The notes under the pieces were generated by a model, which saw nothing but the letters and a program-made list of their open reading frames with translations, was not told where the DNA came from and did no database searches. The translations under genes were made by a program, and so were the position numbers. Positions 1 through 7,159 of a DNA stretch of 24,321 nt are shown here, piece after piece (position 1 is the first letter of the stretch; each line of letters starts with the position of its first letter). The DNA is taken from positions 1 through 24,321 of the forward strand of contig JAFYCC010000075.1 of NCBI GenBank assembly GCA_017539885.1, written 5' to 3'. Source of the DNA: Oscillospiraceae bacterium (GTDB lineage Bacteria > Bacillota_A > Clostridia > Oscillospirales > Oscillospiraceae).

Positions 1-31
1 AGACGGACCGGGAAGATAGGTCAATGCCAAC
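1..31 (+). rRNA. rrf: 3' end of 5S rRNA gene (partial)
   Basis: The first ~31 bases align by eye with the 3' end of bacterial 5S rRNA. The stretch GGAAGATAGGTCAATGCCAA (11-30) matches the conserved GAGAGTAGG...GCCAAG tail of Firmicute 5S, including the loop-E-like purine run and the terminal GCCA strand of helix I. The 5' part lies outside the window, so the helix I partner cannot be checked. The tRNA genes that follow directly fit the tail of an rRNA operon. Confidence 0.7.
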
Positions 32-34
32 ACG

Positions 35-66
35 AAAGGTCAGGATTTAATTTCTGACCTTTTGTC
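35..66 (+). terminator. Hairpin with T-run between 5S rRNA and tRNA-Asn
   Basis: A perfect 9-bp stem (35-43 with 54-62) around a 10-base A/T-rich loop is followed by TTTTGTCTT. It has the form of an intrinsic terminator. It ends only a few bases before tRNA-Asn, leaving no room for a separate promoter, so it must be read through at least part of the time, or it serves as an RNA processing site. Confidence 0.55.
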
Positions 67-68
67 TT

Positions 69-144
69 GCCTCCTTAGCTCAGTCGGTAGAGCACGCGGC
101 TGTTAACCGCGGTGTCGTAGGTTCGAGTCCTACAGGAGGCGCCA
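69..144 (+). tRNA. tRNA-Asn (anticodon GTT)
   Basis: A complete cloverleaf. The 7-bp acceptor stem pairs 69-75 with 134-140, the discriminator base is G141, and CCA is encoded at 142-144. The anticodon arm is CGCGG-loop-CCGCG with anticodon GTT at 102-104. The TTCGAGT T-loop is canonical. It is the first tRNA after the 5S rRNA tail. Confidence 0.97.
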
Positions 145-150
145 AGCATG

Positions 151-178
151 AGAGCCGCCACTCAATGGTGGCGGCTCT
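151..178 (+). terminator. 11-bp perfect hairpin between tRNA-Asn and tRNA-Met
   Basis: Bases 151-161 (AGAGCCGCCAC) pair perfectly with 168-178 around the 6-base loop TCAATG. The following sequence, TAAGCTTTTAT, has only a weak T-run. It could be a leaky intrinsic terminator or a cleavage site for tRNA maturation. The sequence alone does not decide. Confidence 0.45.
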
Positions 179-198
179 TAAGCTTTTATAAGCCTCAA

Positions 199-275
199 GG
201 GCCTTTAGCTCAGTTGGTTAGAGCAACCGGCTCATAACCGGTCGGTCCCGGGTTCAAGTCCCTGAAGGCCCACCA
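199..275 (+). tRNA. tRNA with anticodon CAT (elongator Met, possibly Ile2)
   Basis: The acceptor stem pairs 199-205 with 265-271, the discriminator is A272, and CCA is encoded at 273-275. The anticodon CAT is at 233-235. Position 1 is G paired with C72, so this is not the initiator tRNA, which has an unpaired position 1. CAT tRNAs are either elongator Met or the lysidine-modified Ile2. C4-G69 and C5-G68 pairs, which favour TilS recognition in E. coli, are present, so Ile2 is not excluded. Similar clostridial genes are usually called tRNA-Met. Confidence 0.93.
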
Positions 276-319
276 ATTATTCGATGTTTCAACATCTTCT
301 GTTTATACCTTGGAAATTT

Positions 320-395
320 AGGGGTTTAGCTCAGCTGGTAGAGCGGCGGTCTCCAAAACCGTAGGCCGAGGGTTCGATCCCTTCAACCCCTGCCA
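320..395 (+). tRNA. tRNA-Trp (anticodon CCA)
   Basis: The acceptor stem AGGGGTT (320-326) pairs with 385-391, the discriminator is G392 and CCA is encoded at 393-395. The anticodon stem 346-350/358-362 encloses a loop with anticodon CCA at 353-355. G as discriminator is the usual TrpRS identity base in bacteria. It is the last tRNA of the cluster and is followed at once by a terminator. Confidence 0.97.
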
Positions 396-400
396 CGAAA

Positions 401-424
401 AAGCAGCCGAAAGGCTGCTTTTTT
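401..424 (+). terminator. Intrinsic terminator of the rRNA/tRNA operon
   Basis: An 8-bp stem AAGCAGCC/GGCTGCTT (401-408 with 413-420) with a GAAA tetraloop is followed by a T-run to base 424. It starts only five bases after the tRNA-Trp CCA end, a classic tRNA operon terminator. Confidence 0.93.
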
Positions 425-525
425 GATATTTCCTTTTTTCATGATATTGACTCTGGCGTTGTTTATTCTTCGGTTATTCTTAACGAATTATGAGATATGA
501 AAATATCGCGCAGAAATGAGTTATG

Positions 526-554
526 TTGAATTCATTCTTCAATCGTGATAGTAT
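526..554 (+). promoter_or_regulatory. Predicted housekeeping-type promoter for sbcD operon
   Basis: A -35 box TTGAAT (526-531), a 17-base spacer, and a -10 box TAGTAT (549-554) preceded by an extended TG (546-547). Transcription would begin near 561, giving a leader of about 35 bases to the sbcD start. The same G-TG-N-TAG core recurs in two other predicted promoters in this window. The rest of the 425-596 gap is A/T-rich with no other visible element. Confidence 0.6.
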
Positions 555-596
555 TTGAAGCAAACGTATCAGTATCATGTAATTTGAGGAGCTGTT

Positions 597-1736
597 ATGA
601 AGCTGATTCACTTATCGGATCTTCACCTCGGAAAACGCATATACGAATACTCGATGCTGGAAGAACAGGCATATATCCTTAAGAAAATCCTTTCCATCGT
701 ATTCGAAGAAAGACCGGATGCCGTTCTTATTGCCGGAGACATTTATGATAAATCTGTGCCCTCAGCTGAAGCAGTGAGCATTTTTGACGATTTTCTTGTC
801 ATGCTCTCAAAACTGAAGACACAGACTTTCGTCATCAGCGGGAATCATGATTCGCCGGAACGCATCGCCTTCGGTTCCCGTATTATGGATATTGGCGGAA
901 TTCATATGTCTCCGGTATATGAGGGCCGGATCGAACCGTTCCGACTTGTGGATGAGTACGGGGACGTCTTCATATATATGCTGCCCTTTATCAAGCCCGC
1001 CCACGTACGGCGGTTCCATGAGGGGGAAGAGATCGTTTCCTATACAGACGCAGTCCGGTGCGCGATCACTGATATGCATGTGGATCCCGCAATGAGAAAC
1101 GTCCTGGTTACGCATCAGTTCGTCACCGGCGCGTCTCGCTCGGAATCGGAGGAATTCTTCGTCGGCGGTGCTGAGAACGTAGACGCGGAAGTATTCAATG
1201 ACTTTGACTATGTTGCGCTGGGGCACCTCCATTCCCCGCAGAACTGCGTAACAGAGCGCATCCGTTATTGCGGGACGCCGCTGAAGTATTCATTCTCCGA
1301 GGTGAACGATCGCAAGTCAGTCACTGTCATTGAGGTGCAGGAAAAAGGCAAAACTGAGTACAGGACGATAGATCTGATTCCGCAGCACGATTTCGTGGAG
1401 CTGAGGGGCAGTTATGATGAGCTCATGCTTCGCTCTTTTTATGAAGGAACCACATGGCAGGAGGATTACACTCGTATCATCCTGACAGACGAGGATGATG
1501 TTCCGGACGCGATGGGCAGGCTTCGCAGAGTGTATCATCGTCTGATGTGTCTTGACTACGACAATGCGCGTACAAGATACAGTGGGGGAATATCGGGCGA
1601 AGCAGACGCTGAGACGAAAACCCCGCTCGAACTCTTTTCCGATTTTTATCTCCAGCAGAACAATCAGCCGATGAACGATGAGCAGGCAGCATACATGAAA
1701 GACCTCATCGTGAAAACGTGGGAGGGAACGCAATGA
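597..1736 (+). CDS. sbcD: Nuclease SbcCD subunit D (Mre11-type exonuclease)
   Basis: The metallophosphoesterase nuclease subunit of the SbcCD complex, the bacterial Mre11-Rad50. The family cuts hairpins and processes DNA ends with Mn ions. The phosphodiesterase motifs appear in order: DLH at residues 8-10, GDIYD at 47-51, GNHD at 82-85, a THQF histidine at 173 and GHLH at 209-212. The 379-residue length is close to the usual ~390-400. The start is ATG at 597 with GAGGAG about 5 bases upstream. Its stop overlaps the sbcC start as ATGA (1733-1736), so the two subunits are probably translationally coupled. A predicted promoter lies at 526-554. Confidence 0.96.
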   Translation: MKLIHLSDLHLGKRIYEYSMLEEQAYILKKILSIVFEERPDAVLIAGDIYDKSVPSAEAVSIFDDFLVMLSKLKTQTFVISGNHDSPERIAFGSRIMDIGGIHMSPVYEGRIEPFRLVDEYGDVFIYMLPFIKPAHVRRFHEGEEIVSYTDAVRCAITDMHVDPAMRNVLVTHQFVTGASRSESEEFFVGGAENVDAEVFNDFDYVALGHLHSPQNCVTERIRYCGTPLKYSFSEVNDRKSVTVIEVQEKGKTEYRTIDLIPQHDFVELRGSYDELMLRSFYEGTTWQEDYTRIILTDEDDVPDAMGRLRRVYHRLMCLDYDNARTRYSGGISGEADAETKTPLELFSDFYLQQNNQPMNDEQAAYMKDLIVKTWEGTQ

Positions 1737-4501
1737 GGCCGCTTTCATTAACGATGTCTGCCTTCGGTCCCTACGCGGGAACGACGAAGCTTGATCTGTC
1801 AAAGCTCGGGGAAAGCGGACTGTATCTGATCACCGGCGATACAGGCGCCGGAAAGACGACGATTTTCGACGCCATCACTTTCGCGCTATACGGCAAGGCA
1901 AGCGGAGACATACGGGATGCGTCCATGCTCCGCTCCAAGTACGCCGATCCAGGTACGCCGACAAGCGTTAAGCTTACATTTTCCTGTAGCGAGAAGGTTT
2001 ACACCGTGGAGAGAAACCCCGCGTATGAAAGACCGAAGCAGCGGGGAGCAGGCTTCACAACGGAAAATGCATCTGCAACGCTAACGCTGCCGGGCGGTCG
2101 TATCGTCACGAAGTGGGGTGAAGTTGATGCGGCTATCCGGGAGATCATGGGCGTCGACCGCGAGCAGTTCATGCAGATCTCCATGATCGCGCAGGGCGAA
2201 TTTCTGAAACTGCTTCTGGCTTCCACTGAGGAGAGGAAGGCAATCTTCCGGCAGATATTCAAAACGCAGCTTTTCTACAGCCTACAGGAGAGACTGAAAG
2301 CCGACACTCTGGAGCTCAACGCGCAGCGTGATGCCGCAGGGAAAAGCCTGAAACAGTATATCGACGGCATTGAAGCGGACGAACACGATGTGCTGAGCAT
2401 AGAGGTGAAAAAAGCAAAAAGCGGAGAACTGATGACCGCGGAAATCATCGAATTGCTCGCCAGACTGATCGCGCAGGACGAAGAGACGGAATGTCTCACA
2501 GACAAACGGCGCGAGGAGATCGGCCGTCAGATTGAAACAATCAGCGGGATTCTGGGCAGACTTGAGGCAAGAGAAAAGACGAAGTCGGCCGTTGAAGAGA
2601 ACAGAAGTCTGCTGCATGAGGAGGAACAGCGCTTTTCCGGACTGCAGGCGGAGCTTGACAGGGAGCGGGCGGCCGCGCCCGAAACGGAAAAGGCTGCTGA
2701 GGAAAAAGCAAAACTGGAGGCGGAACTGCCAAGGTACGATGCACTGGAGACGCTCCGGCTTGCAATTGCCAAAGCACAGAAATCGCTGGATGACCGACGA
2801 GCAGATCAGACTGAGACAGGCATCGAGATCGAGGACGCCGAAAAGATGCTCGCGGCACGGAAGCAGGAACTGAGCGCTCTGTCTGACACAGGGGCAGAGA
2901 AGCAGCGGCTGGTCGTGGAACAGGAAAAGAAGGACTCACGGAAAAAGGCGCTCGAAGCGCTTCGCGCTGCGCTTGACGAGCATGCAAGCGAAAAGAAAAA
3001 ACTCGTATCGCATCAGCAGGCTTACAGAGAGGCGTCGGATGCGTACGAGCGGATTCGCGATGTGTATAATGCAATGGAGAAGGCGTTCCGGGATGAGCAG
3101 GCCGGTATCCTTGCAGAAACGCTGGAAGACGGGAAACCCTGTCCGGTCTGCGGCTCACCGGTACATCCGAAACGCGCGGTCAAATCCGAGGCGGCGCCGT
3201 CTGAGGAGAGCCTCAAGGCGGCCAAAGCGGATATGGAAAACGCACAGAGCGTAGTTCAGAAAAAAAGCGAACGCTGCTTTCAGCTCAAGGCGAAGCTGGA
3301 GGCGCAGGAGCGCAGCATACAGGAAAAATCCCGGGAACTGGACCTCGATTTGGATATGGAACACGAGGATGATTCGGTCCGATGCGCGCTGGAAACGCTT
3401 GACGAAGAAATCAAAGGACTTACGTCAGCTATCAAGACAGAGGACGATAAGATCGCCCGAAAGGAACTCCTAGAAAAAGAGATCCCGCAGAGAGAGTCGG
3501 CGCTTGCTGAGCGGCAGAAGGCGCTAGCTGAGACAGTGGAAGCCATAGCGGCACTGGAGGGCGAACTCCGCTCAAAGCTGGAACAGCTGAAGGCGGAAGC
3601 GGATGTACTGCGTTTTGAGAGCAGGAAAAAAGCCAAAGCTCGAATCCTTGAACTGGATGCCGAGATCAGCCGCAGAAAAGAACAGCTCAGACGTGCGGAG
3701 GAAGCCTTCATTGACTCCGATAAGCGCAGGGGAGAACTGAGGAAGGCCGTCGAGGAACTGGAGAAGCAGCTCGCAGAAAAGCTTGATTTCGACAAGGAAA
3801 CAGAGGCCGGGAAGAGGGATGAACTCGCCACAGAAAGAAAGGAGCTCGACCTGCGTGCGAAGGCCGTGGGTGCAAGATTGTCCGCAAACAGAGCGGCACT
3901 GCGGAACATTGAGAGCAAAGCAGGAGAACTTGACGCGCTTGACAAGCGCTATGTATGGATGAAGGCGCTGTCTGACACAGCCAACGGACGGGTCACAGGC
4001 AAGGAAAAGATCATGCTTGAGACGTATATCCAGATGGCTTACTTTGACCGGATCCTTGTGCGCGCGAACCGCAGGCTCCTGATCATGTCCGGCAACCAGT
4101 ACGAACTGAAACGCCGGCGCGAAGCAGAGAACAAGACCAGCCAGAGCGGCCTGGATCTGGACGTGATTGATCATTACAACGGAACAGTACGCAGCGTTAA
4201 AACCCTCTCAGGCGGCGAATCCTTTAAAGCCTCGCTGTCGCTCGCTCTCGGCCTTTCCGATGAGATCCAATCCTCGGCAGGCGGTGTCCGGCTCGATACC
4301 ATGTTTGTGGACGAGGGGTTCGGCTCACTGGACGAAGCCTCACTCGAGCAGGCAATCCACGCACTCAGAAGCCTGACGGAAGGGCATCGCCTCGTCGGCA
4401 TCATCTCGCATGTGGGCGAACTGAAGAGAAGGATCGACAGGCAGATTATCGTCACGAAGACCAGGGACGGCGGGAGCGACGCGCGGATCGCCGACGTATA
4501 A
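1733..4501 (+). CDS. sbcC: Nuclease SbcCD subunit C (Rad50-type SMC ATPase)
   Basis: The ATPase and tether subunit of SbcCD. The N-terminal half-ATPase has a Walker A motif GDTGAGKT at residues 35-42. Two long charged coiled-coil arms (about 180-440 and 490-740) flank a zinc hook CPVC at 470-473. The C-terminal half-ATPase has the ABC signature LSGGE from residue 825 and a Walker B motif VDEGFGSLDEAS with Asp860. The 922 residues are shorter than E. coli SbcC (~1050), mainly in the coils. I chose ATG 1733 over an upstream GTG at 1718 because GGAGGG at 1721-1726 is well spaced for it and it makes the standard ATGA overlap with sbcD. Confidence 0.96.
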   Translation: MRPLSLTMSAFGPYAGTTKLDLSKLGESGLYLITGDTGAGKTTIFDAITFALYGKASGDIRDASMLRSKYADPGTPTSVKLTFSCSEKVYTVERNPAYERPKQRGAGFTTENASATLTLPGGRIVTKWGEVDAAIREIMGVDREQFMQISMIAQGEFLKLLLASTEERKAIFRQIFKTQLFYSLQERLKADTLELNAQRDAAGKSLKQYIDGIEADEHDVLSIEVKKAKSGELMTAEIIELLARLIAQDEETECLTDKRREEIGRQIETISGILGRLEAREKTKSAVEENRSLLHEEEQRFSGLQAELDRERAAAPETEKAAEEKAKLEAELPRYDALETLRLAIAKAQKSLDDRRADQTETGIEIEDAEKMLAARKQELSALSDTGAEKQRLVVEQEKKDSRKKALEALRAALDEHASEKKKLVSHQQAYREASDAYERIRDVYNAMEKAFRDEQAGILAETLEDGKPCPVCGSPVHPKRAVKSEAAPSEESLKAAKADMENAQSVVQKKSERCFQLKAKLEAQERSIQEKSRELDLDLDMEHEDDSVRCALETLDEEIKGLTSAIKTEDDKIARKELLEKEIPQRESALAERQKALAETVEAIAALEGELRSKLEQLKAEADVLRFESRKKAKARILELDAEISRRKEQLRRAEEAFIDSDKRRGELRKAVEELEKQLAEKLDFDKETEAGKRDELATERKELDLRAKAVGARLSANRAALRNIESKAGELDALDKRYVWMKALSDTANGRVTGKEKIMLETYIQMAYFDRILVRANRRLLIMSGNQYELKRRREAENKTSQSGLDLDVIDHYNGTVRSVKTLSGGESFKASLSLALGLSDEIQSSAGGVRLDTMFVDEGFGSLDEASLEQAIHALRSLTEGHRLVGIISHVGELKRRIDRQIIVTKTRDGGSDARIADV

Positions 4502-4528
4502 ACAGAAGAAACGGAGATTCATTATTGC

Positions 4529-4987
4529 ATGCTGGAATATCGCAGAATCGAACTGACAGATGACAATGTCGCGCAGCTTATACGGCTTTCGGAGATCTGG
4601 GCGGCGGAGGGAAGCACATTCGGTCTGATTCCAAACACGCGCGAGGACATCAGAGAACCGGCTTTCGCGGCCTTTGACGGTGATCTGATCATCGGCTACG
4701 CATTCGGACACTACTACACAACGGAGCGGAAAACCTCCTGCATCGACGTCGGCAGTCGCTGCTTTGAGCTGGACGAGCTTTTCGTTACGCCGGAGTACCG
4801 CTCAAAAGGAGTCGGTGGAACCCTGTTTAAAGAGATCGAGCGCGAGGTGAAAGACAAAGCGTCGTATCTCACGCTCAGTACAGCTACGAAAGACTATAAA
4901 AGGATCCTCAGATTCTATATCGAAGACAACGACATGTTCTTCCACGATGCATTTCTGATCAAGGAATTTCCCCAGAATAACGAATGA
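4529..4987 (+). CDS. GNAT family N-acetyltransferase
   Basis: A small single-domain GNAT acetyltransferase of 152 residues, which would move an acetyl group from acetyl-CoA to an unknown amine. Motif A is clear at residues 80-104: ELDELFVTPEYRSKGVG carries the acetyl-CoA pyrophosphate loop RSKGVG at 91-96. Motif B follows with RFY at 128-130. There is no signal peptide, so it is cytoplasmic. It lies 27 bases after sbcC and 13 before a glycosyltransferase, so it probably shares the sbcDC transcript. The ribosome site GGAG (4513-4516) is 12 bases from the ATG, a weak arrangement that suggests modest expression. The substrate cannot be inferred. Confidence 0.85.
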   Translation: MLEYRRIELTDDNVAQLIRLSEIWAAEGSTFGLIPNTREDIREPAFAAFDGDLIIGYAFGHYYTTERKTSCIDVGSRCFELDELFVTPEYRSKGVGGTLFKEIEREVKDKASYLTLSTATKDYKRILRFYIEDNDMFFHDAFLIKEFPQNNE

Positions 4988-5000
4988 GTTACGGAGGCAT

Positions 5001-6179
5001 ATGGAAATGAATGAACAAAAACTGCGTATCCTGCAGTTTTCCGATTCCTTTCTGCCGATAATGGACGGCGTTGGGAACGTCGTTTATCAATACGCTCGCT
5101 GTTTCGGCGAGAAGGGAAATGAGAGTTATGTCTGCGCTCCTCAGACCGACACCGGTTACCGCGGCGGATGGCCGTTCGAGCTGATTGACTATTCCGGAAC
5201 ACCGCTGCGGCATATGAAGAGCTATAACGTCGGTGCGCCGTTGCTCGACCCGCACTGCATCAAACGTCTGAATATGATCCAGCCTGATGTCGTGCACGTG
5301 CACAGCCCCTTTATCGCAGGGCAGGCCGGGCTGGACTATGCGCAGAAGCGAGGACTGCCGGTAGTAGGAACGTTCCACTCAAGATACTACGATGACTTTC
5401 TTCAGGTAACGGGAGTCGAACTGCTTGCGGAGGTCGGCGTGAAATACGTTGTGAACTTCTTTGAGAGATGCAGCGAAGTCTGGGCGGTGAGTGCAAGCTC
5501 TGCAGATACCCTGCGCGGTTACGGTTTTACAGGCGACATAAAGGTGATGCCGAACGGCACGGATGTGCGTGCTGTCGATCCAAAGACGGTAAGGGACACT
5601 TCCGCCCGCTTTGGCCTGAGCGGGGAACCGATGCTGCTTTTTGTCGGACAAATGAACTGGAAGAAGAACATCCGCTGCATTTTGGAAGCCTGCGCAAAGC
5701 TTCGAGGCGGCTTCCGGCTCGTTTTTGCCGGGCAGGGCCCACACGAACAGGAGATCCGAGAACTGGCGGCTTCGCTTTTGCCGCCGGAAAAGGTCGTCTA
5801 TACAGGCCATATTTCCGAAAGAAAGACGCTTGACGCGCTGTATGCGCTTGCCGATCTGTTCCTGTTTCCATCGCTCTATGACACAAGCGGACTGGTCGTG
5901 CGCGAGGCAGCCGCGGCGAAGACGCCCTCTGTCGTAGTGCGCGGCAGCAGCGCGGCGGAGTGCATCCGCGACGGGGAGAACGGGCTGCTTTGCGAGAACG
6001 ATCCGGAGGATCTTGCACGCGTTGTCGAAGCGGCGCTCAATAATCCGGAGACGCTTCGCCGCATGGGCGAATGCGCTAGAGAAACGATCCCGATCCCTTG
6101 GAACACGCTTGTAGATGACGTTCTGACCCGGTATCGCCGGCTGCTCGGTGTCCTTCCGGAAACGAAGAATGGATATTGA
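5001..6179 (+). CDS. GT4-family glycosyltransferase
   Basis: A retaining GT-B glycosyltransferase of family GT4, 392 residues. The N-terminal acceptor domain starts LRILQFSDSFLP and contains VHSPF and GTFHSRYYDDF. The C-terminal nucleotide-sugar domain has VMPNGTDV, FVGQMNWKKN and FAGQGP. The E-x7-E position reads D294...E302 in YDTSGLVVRE. Asp at the first site also occurs in diacylglycerol glycosyltransferase-like members. Those relatives act at the inner membrane face on glycolipids, but the acceptor here is unknown. GGAGG at 4993-4997 is 3 bases from ATG 5001 and 9 from ATG 5007 (residue 3), so the second may be the true start. It is the last gene before the terminator at 6207. Confidence 0.88.
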   Translation: MEMNEQKLRILQFSDSFLPIMDGVGNVVYQYARCFGEKGNESYVCAPQTDTGYRGGWPFELIDYSGTPLRHMKSYNVGAPLLDPHCIKRLNMIQPDVVHVHSPFIAGQAGLDYAQKRGLPVVGTFHSRYYDDFLQVTGVELLAEVGVKYVVNFFERCSEVWAVSASSADTLRGYGFTGDIKVMPNGTDVRAVDPKTVRDTSARFGLSGEPMLLFVGQMNWKKNIRCILEACAKLRGGFRLVFAGQGPHEQEIRELAASLLPPEKVVYTGHISERKTLDALYALADLFLFPSLYDTSGLVVREAAAAKTPSVVVRGSSAAECIRDGENGLLCENDPEDLARVVEAALNNPETLRRMGECARETIPIPWNTLVDDVLTRYRRLLGVLPETKNGY

Positions 6180-6205
6180 AATTCAGTTATCATAAGGACT
6201 ATAAT
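6176..6205 (+). promoter_or_regulatory. Predicted strong promoter overlapping the glycosyltransferase stop
   Basis: A -35 box TTGAAA (6176-6181) overlaps the TGA stop of the upstream gene. After an 18-base spacer comes a perfect -10 box TATAAT (6200-6205). Transcription would start near 6212, inside the 5' arm of the terminator hairpin at 6207-6233. It would drive the hydrolase-isomerase-kinase-araD operon. Confidence 0.6.
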
Positions 6206-6206
6206 A

Positions 6207-6240
6207 AAGGCGTGGAACTTGGTTCCGCGCCTTAATTTTT
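6207..6240 (+). terminator. Intrinsic terminator of the sbcDC-GNAT-GT operon
   Basis: A 12-bp stem (6207-6218 with 6222-6233, one G-U pair) with a 3-base loop is followed by AATTTTT. It ends the first protein operon and overlaps the predicted start point of the next one. Confidence 0.85.
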
Positions 6241-6257
6241 GAAGGAGAAAACGAAAG

Positions 6258-7136
6258 ATGAAGAGAACGCTGCTTGGCCTGGCAGCGGCCGGAGCGCTGA
6301 CAGCCCTGTGCTACAGGAACTACCGCAATCTTTATCCGAAACCGGAAGCGCTGGGGGATAAGCAGTATGAGGTCGAGGTCAGACGTCTTTCCGTTCGCAG
6401 CGGCGTAAACACTCTGTTTGGTGAGCTGCTGCTGCCCAGGGAACACAGCGGGCCGCTGCCTACGATAATCTGCTGCCACGGCATCAACGGAAGCTACCGG
6501 TATTTCCGCGCCTTCGCAGGCATGAGTCTCGCGATGAGCGGCTTTGCAGTCTACTGCTTCGATTTTCACGGGGGCAGCGACCGCAGCCGCAGCGGCGGAC
6601 GCATGACGGACATGTCCGTTTTCACGGAGAGGGACGATCTCAACGCGGTGATCGACACAATCCTCAATCTGGACTCGACGGACAGAGATAAACTGTTTCT
6701 GCTCGGCGAGAGCCAGGGCGGCTTCGTGGCAGGGATTACGGCAGCCGAACGCGGACGGGAGATCCGCGGACTGATCGAATACTATCCGGCGCTGTGTATC
6801 CCGCTCGACGCACAGGTCCGATTCGACTCCGTTGAGGACATTCCGAAGGTTTATACGCAAGTCAGCTGCGTGCTCGGCCGGGAGTACGCTGCGGGGCTGC
6901 TCGATTATGACGTCTATAAAGTGCTGCCCGACTACAAGGGACCGGTTCTGATCGTTCACGGAGAGAGCGATGAAATCGTGGATATCGCTTTCAGTGAGAG
7001 AGCCGCAAAGGCCTATGAGAACGCCGAACTCGTCCGCCTGCCGGGGGAGCCGCACGGGTTAACCGCCGCGGGCAAGCGGACTGCAGCTGCATGCACGTAT
7101 GAATTCATCCTCGCGAATATGAATACGGAAATATAA
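6258..7136 (+). CDS. Membrane-anchored alpha/beta hydrolase
   Basis: An alpha/beta hydrolase fold protein of 292 residues, probably an esterase or acyl hydrolase. Residues 3-19 form a hydrophobic segment after MKR, likely an uncleaved anchor or signal. The oxyanion region CCHGINGS is at 72-79. The nucleophile elbow GESQGG places Ser152, and the acid and base are probably Asp238 (GESDE) and His266 (EPHG). GGAG at 6244-6247 precedes ATG 6258. It lies 23 bases before the sugar isomerase gene, so it belongs to that operon. It could release acyl groups from arabinose-containing material, but that is inference. Several cysteines in the body argue mildly against an extracellular location. Confidence 0.85.
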   Translation: MKRTLLGLAAAGALTALCYRNYRNLYPKPEALGDKQYEVEVRRLSVRSGVNTLFGELLLPREHSGPLPTIICCHGINGSYRYFRAFAGMSLAMSGFAVYCFDFHGGSDRSRSGGRMTDMSVFTERDDLNAVIDTILNLDSTDRDKLFLLGESQGGFVAGITAAERGREIRGLIEYYPALCIPLDAQVRFDSVEDIPKVYTQVSCVLGREYAAGLLDYDVYKVLPDYKGPVLIVHGESDEIVDIAFSERAAKAYENAELVRLPGEPHGLTAAGKRTAAACTYEFILANMNTEI

Positions 7137-7159
7137 AAGGAATTCAGGAGGATAACGAT

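Noticed and set aside
69..424. The tRNA cluster as a possible integration site for a mobile element.
   Set aside because: There is no integrase gene, no direct repeat of a tRNA 3' end and no change in gene character next to it. Housekeeping genes follow directly.
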